This document shows, in pieces, positions 5,869 to 7,478 of a stretch of DNA of 7,478 nucleotides. This stretch comes from an uncultured Erysipelotrichaceae bacterium (GTDB lineage: Bacteria > Bacillota_I > Bacilli_A > RF39 > UBA660): contig CADBLY010000039.1 in assembly GCA_902795725.1 (NCBI GenBank), forward strand, positions 1 to 7,478, in the 5' to 3' direction. The notes beneath the pieces are model-generated. The model was not told where the DNA came from, made no database searches, and saw nothing but the letters and a program-made list of their open reading frames with translations. The first letter of the stretch is position 1, and the number at the start of each line of letters is the position of its first letter. The position numbers and the translations under genes are program-made.

Positions 5869-7110
5869 ATGAAAAGATTATTATTTATACTGTTATTTGT
5901 ATTTACTTATATTTTTGGTTTAAATATTGTTAAAGCTGGGACACTTTCTGTTTCAGCTAATACATCTGTTAAAGTAGGTCAAGCAGTATCTGTTAAAATA
6001 AATATATCAGGTTTAGCTGGTAGATTTAGAGTGACATCTTCTGATAATTCTATATTATCTGGAAGTGCGGAAGATTTTTGGGAAAGTAGTCAAACTGTAA
6101 CTTTCTCTGCTAAAAAAACAGGTAAAGCTACTATCACTGTTACTCCTGTTGATGTTGCTGATTTTGATTCTGGAGAAAGCTATACTGGTTCTCGTTCAGT
6201 TACCATTACCGTTTTAGAAAGTGGAACTAAAGAATCCATTGATATTAATAAAACTTATAGTTCTAATAATAATTTAAAAAGTTTGTCTATTTCAGGGCAA
6301 GAGTTAGATCCAGTTTTTGATAAAGATACTTTGGAATATAAAGTATCACTTGATAGTTCTATAACAAGTATTAATATTAAAGCAGTTTCAGAAGATGATG
6401 ATGCTACTATTAAAGGTGATGGAGAAGTAGCAGTGTCTTTAGGTACTAATACAATTTTAATTACGGTTGTTGCTGAAAACGGTAATGAAAAAGTTTATAA
6501 AATTATAGCAGAGGTTGAAGATGCTAATCCAATTAATGTTAAAATTGGTAAAAAGAAATATACTGTTTTAAAAAATAAAGATTTATTAAATGCTCCTGAT
6601 AATTATAGTGAAACAACTGTTTTAATAGATGGTGTAGAAGTGCCAGCGCTAACTAATGAAGTAACAGGATATATTTTAGTAGGATTAAAAGACAATAAAG
6701 GTAATATTAAACTTTATATTTATAATCCATCTAATGGTAAATATACTTTATATAAAGAGTTAGGCTTTGATGCAATTAAAATTCAGTATATTAAGAATAA
6801 TAAAAAACTTACAGGATATAAAAAGTATCAAGTTAGAGTAAATGATGAAAAAATAGAAGTATTAAAAAAGCATAAAAAAGATGATTATGCATTAATATAT
6901 GGAATGAATTTAAATGATGGTAAAAAAGGATGGTATAGTATTGATTTAAAACAAAATACTATCCAAAGATATAATGATAGAGAAATAAGTGCACTTGCTG
7001 TTTTGAATAATAAGTATTTAATAACTATTATTATATTAACTATATCAAGTTTAATGTTAATGTTATTTATGCTTATCTTAATGATTAAAATAAGAAAGTT
7101 TAAACGATAG
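5869..7110 (+). CDS. Membrane-anchored surface protein with Ig-like and cadherin-like beta-sandwich domains
   Basis: A 413-residue exported protein. Residues 1-23 are a signal peptide (MKRLLFILLF..., cleavage after VKA). Residues 24-115 are an Ig-like all-beta domain, seen as SVSANTSVKVGQAVSVKI followed by TVTFSAKKTGKATITV. This pattern is known from bacterial Ig-like and cohesin-type folds. Residues 136-217 are a cadherin-like beta-sandwich (LKSLSISGQELDPVFDKDT ... YKIIAEVED), the same family as in the preceding glucosaminidase. Residues 222-376 are lysine- and tyrosine-rich with alternating hydrophobic residues, and I do not recognise them. Residues 383-406 are a transmembrane helix with a short basic tail (KIRKFKR), placing the protein on the outer face of the membrane. 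The SD AGGAGG (5859-5864) overlaps the upstream TAG stop, and the gap is eight bases, so it is in an operon with the hydrolase. It could be an adhesin, a scaffold, or a membrane receptor for the hydrolase. None of these is proven. Confidence 0.8.
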   Translation: MKRLLFILLFVFTYIFGLNIVKAGTLSVSANTSVKVGQAVSVKINISGLAGRFRVTSSDNSILSGSAEDFWESSQTVTFSAKKTGKATITVTPVDVADFDSGESYTGSRSVTITVLESGTKESIDINKTYSSNNNLKSLSISGQELDPVFDKDTLEYKVSLDSSITSINIKAVSEDDDATIKGDGEVAVSLGTNTILITVVAENGNEKVYKIIAEVEDANPINVKIGKKKYTVLKNKDLLNAPDNYSETTVLIDGVEVPALTNEVTGYILVGLKDNKGNIKLYIYNPSNGKYTLYKELGFDAIKIQYIKNNKKLTGYKKYQVRVNDEKIEVLKKHKKDDYALIYGMNLNDGKKGWYSIDLKQNTIQRYNDREISALAVLNNKYLITIIILTISSLMLMLFMLILMIKIRKFKR

Positions 7111-7156
7111 ATTTAGTATAGTTATTTAATTTGCATGTTTTCTTATGGAAATTTTG

Positions 7157-7165
7157 TGTTATAGT
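7157..7165 (+). promoter_or_regulatory. Candidate extended -10 promoter element for the last gene
   Basis: TGT followed by TATAGT (7160-7165, five of six matches) resembles an extended -10. No good -35 box is found at 16-18 bases upstream. The surrounding octamer TGTGTTAT (7155-7162) is identical to that at the glucosaminidase promoter (3715-3722). I see no terminator between 7110 and this site, so read-through from the preceding operon is also possible. Confidence 0.4.
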
Positions 7166-7208
7166 GTTATTAAGGTATGGGAAAACAAATTAGAAATGAT
7201 GTATATAT

Positions 7209-7478
7209 ATGACAAAAAAAGATGTTAAATAAATTACTGGTGTCCTTATAATCCTATGTATATTAATAGTTTGTGGGTTAGTATATGCAGCGTTTACAGA
7301 GCAATTAACTATTAATGAAACAGCAGTAGGAAGAGATTCAGCATGGGATATTCATTTTGAAAATGTCTCTAATATTACAACAAGTGGGACAGCTAAGGTA
7401 TTAAATAATCATCAACCGACTATAAATAGTAATAATCCAACACAGATACAAGATTATGAAGTATCATTAACTTCACCA
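7209..7478 (+). pseudogene. Exported TasA/SipW-substrate-like protein, 5' part, with in-frame stop at codon 8
   Basis: Read from ATG at 7209, this frame gives MTKKDVK, then TAA (7230-7232). It then stays open to the window edge (7478): a hydrophobic helix ITGVLIILCILIVCGLVYA (signal-type segment), followed by AFTEQLTINETAVG, WDIHFENVSNITTSGTAKV and further beta-strand-like sequence. The layout of a helix ending in YA, AF, a Thr/Asn-rich strand, then Trp and a regular beta pattern resembles exported TasA/camelysin-like proteins processed by SipW-type signal peptidases. That assignment rests on pattern only. No ATG, GTG or TTG start occurs in this frame after the stop, and the ATG at 7209 has no clear SD. 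A single change of AAA to TAA at codon 8 would explain the break and would leave a normal basic head. Alternatives are a base-call error, a start in another frame (ATG 7222 reads MLNKLLVSL then TAA at 7249) joined by an indel, or a rare start codon. The gene continues past the window. Confidence 0.6.

Noticed and set aside
7177..7212. Short frame MGKQIRNDVYI from ATG 7177
   Set aside because: It stops after 11 codons, is not in the frame of the exported protein, and has AAGG only one base from the ATG, too close to act as an SD.

Overview
The window is strongly AT-rich, with A/T-ending codons throughout, short intergenic gaps, Shine-Dalgarno (SD) sites of the AGGTGG/GAGGT type and low-GC Gram-positive gene families (FtsY, YlxM, a secreted glucosaminidase). 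Every tryptophan I checked is TGG, and ftsY ends at TGA in the place expected for the family, so the standard bacterial code fits better than the mycoplasma code. The best guess is an uncultured low-GC Firmicute of the Bacilli/Mollicutes-related gut type. That placement is inference from composition and gene content.

Layout. Bases 2-46 are the last codons of an upstream gene. A consensus-like promoter (TTGACA, 17-base spacer, TAAAAT; 59-87) starts a compact four-gene operon: a 63-residue Flp-type pilin-like protein (111-302), ftsY, the SRP receptor GTPase (302-1270), ylxM (1279-1563), and a HerA/DUF87-type hexameric ATPase (1576-3330). The pilin stop and the ftsY start overlap in TAATG. An intrinsic terminator (3431-3463) closes the operon. 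Bases 3331-3751 hold no convincing gene. They hold a hairpin before the first terminator, a second strong terminator (3653-3687), and a promoter (3697-3725).

The second operon encodes exported, surface-type proteins. The first is a 702-residue beta-N-acetylglucosaminidase with a signal peptide, an SH3-like domain rich in paired cysteines, a cadherin-like beta-sandwich domain and a C-terminal type I dockerin (3752-5860). The second is a 413-residue signal-peptide protein with an Ig-like domain, another cadherin-like domain, an unassigned middle region and a C-terminal membrane anchor (5869-7110). After 7110 a third unit begins: the 5' part of an exported TasA/SipW-substrate-like protein that runs off the window edge. 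Its only sensible reading frame has TAA as codon 8, so it looks broken at the N-terminus, or the base is wrong.

The first operon ties membrane targeting (FtsY, YlxM) to a small exported pilin and a DNA-pumping ATPase. The usual ylxM partner ffh is not present. The second operon builds and remodels the cell surface, and its dockerin implies a cohesin-type partner elsewhere. The least ordinary points are the pilin overlapping ftsY, herA in the place of ffh, the dockerin on a cell-wall hydrolase beside a membrane-anchored adhesin-like protein, and the in-frame stop in the last gene. I see no complete, clearly new system.
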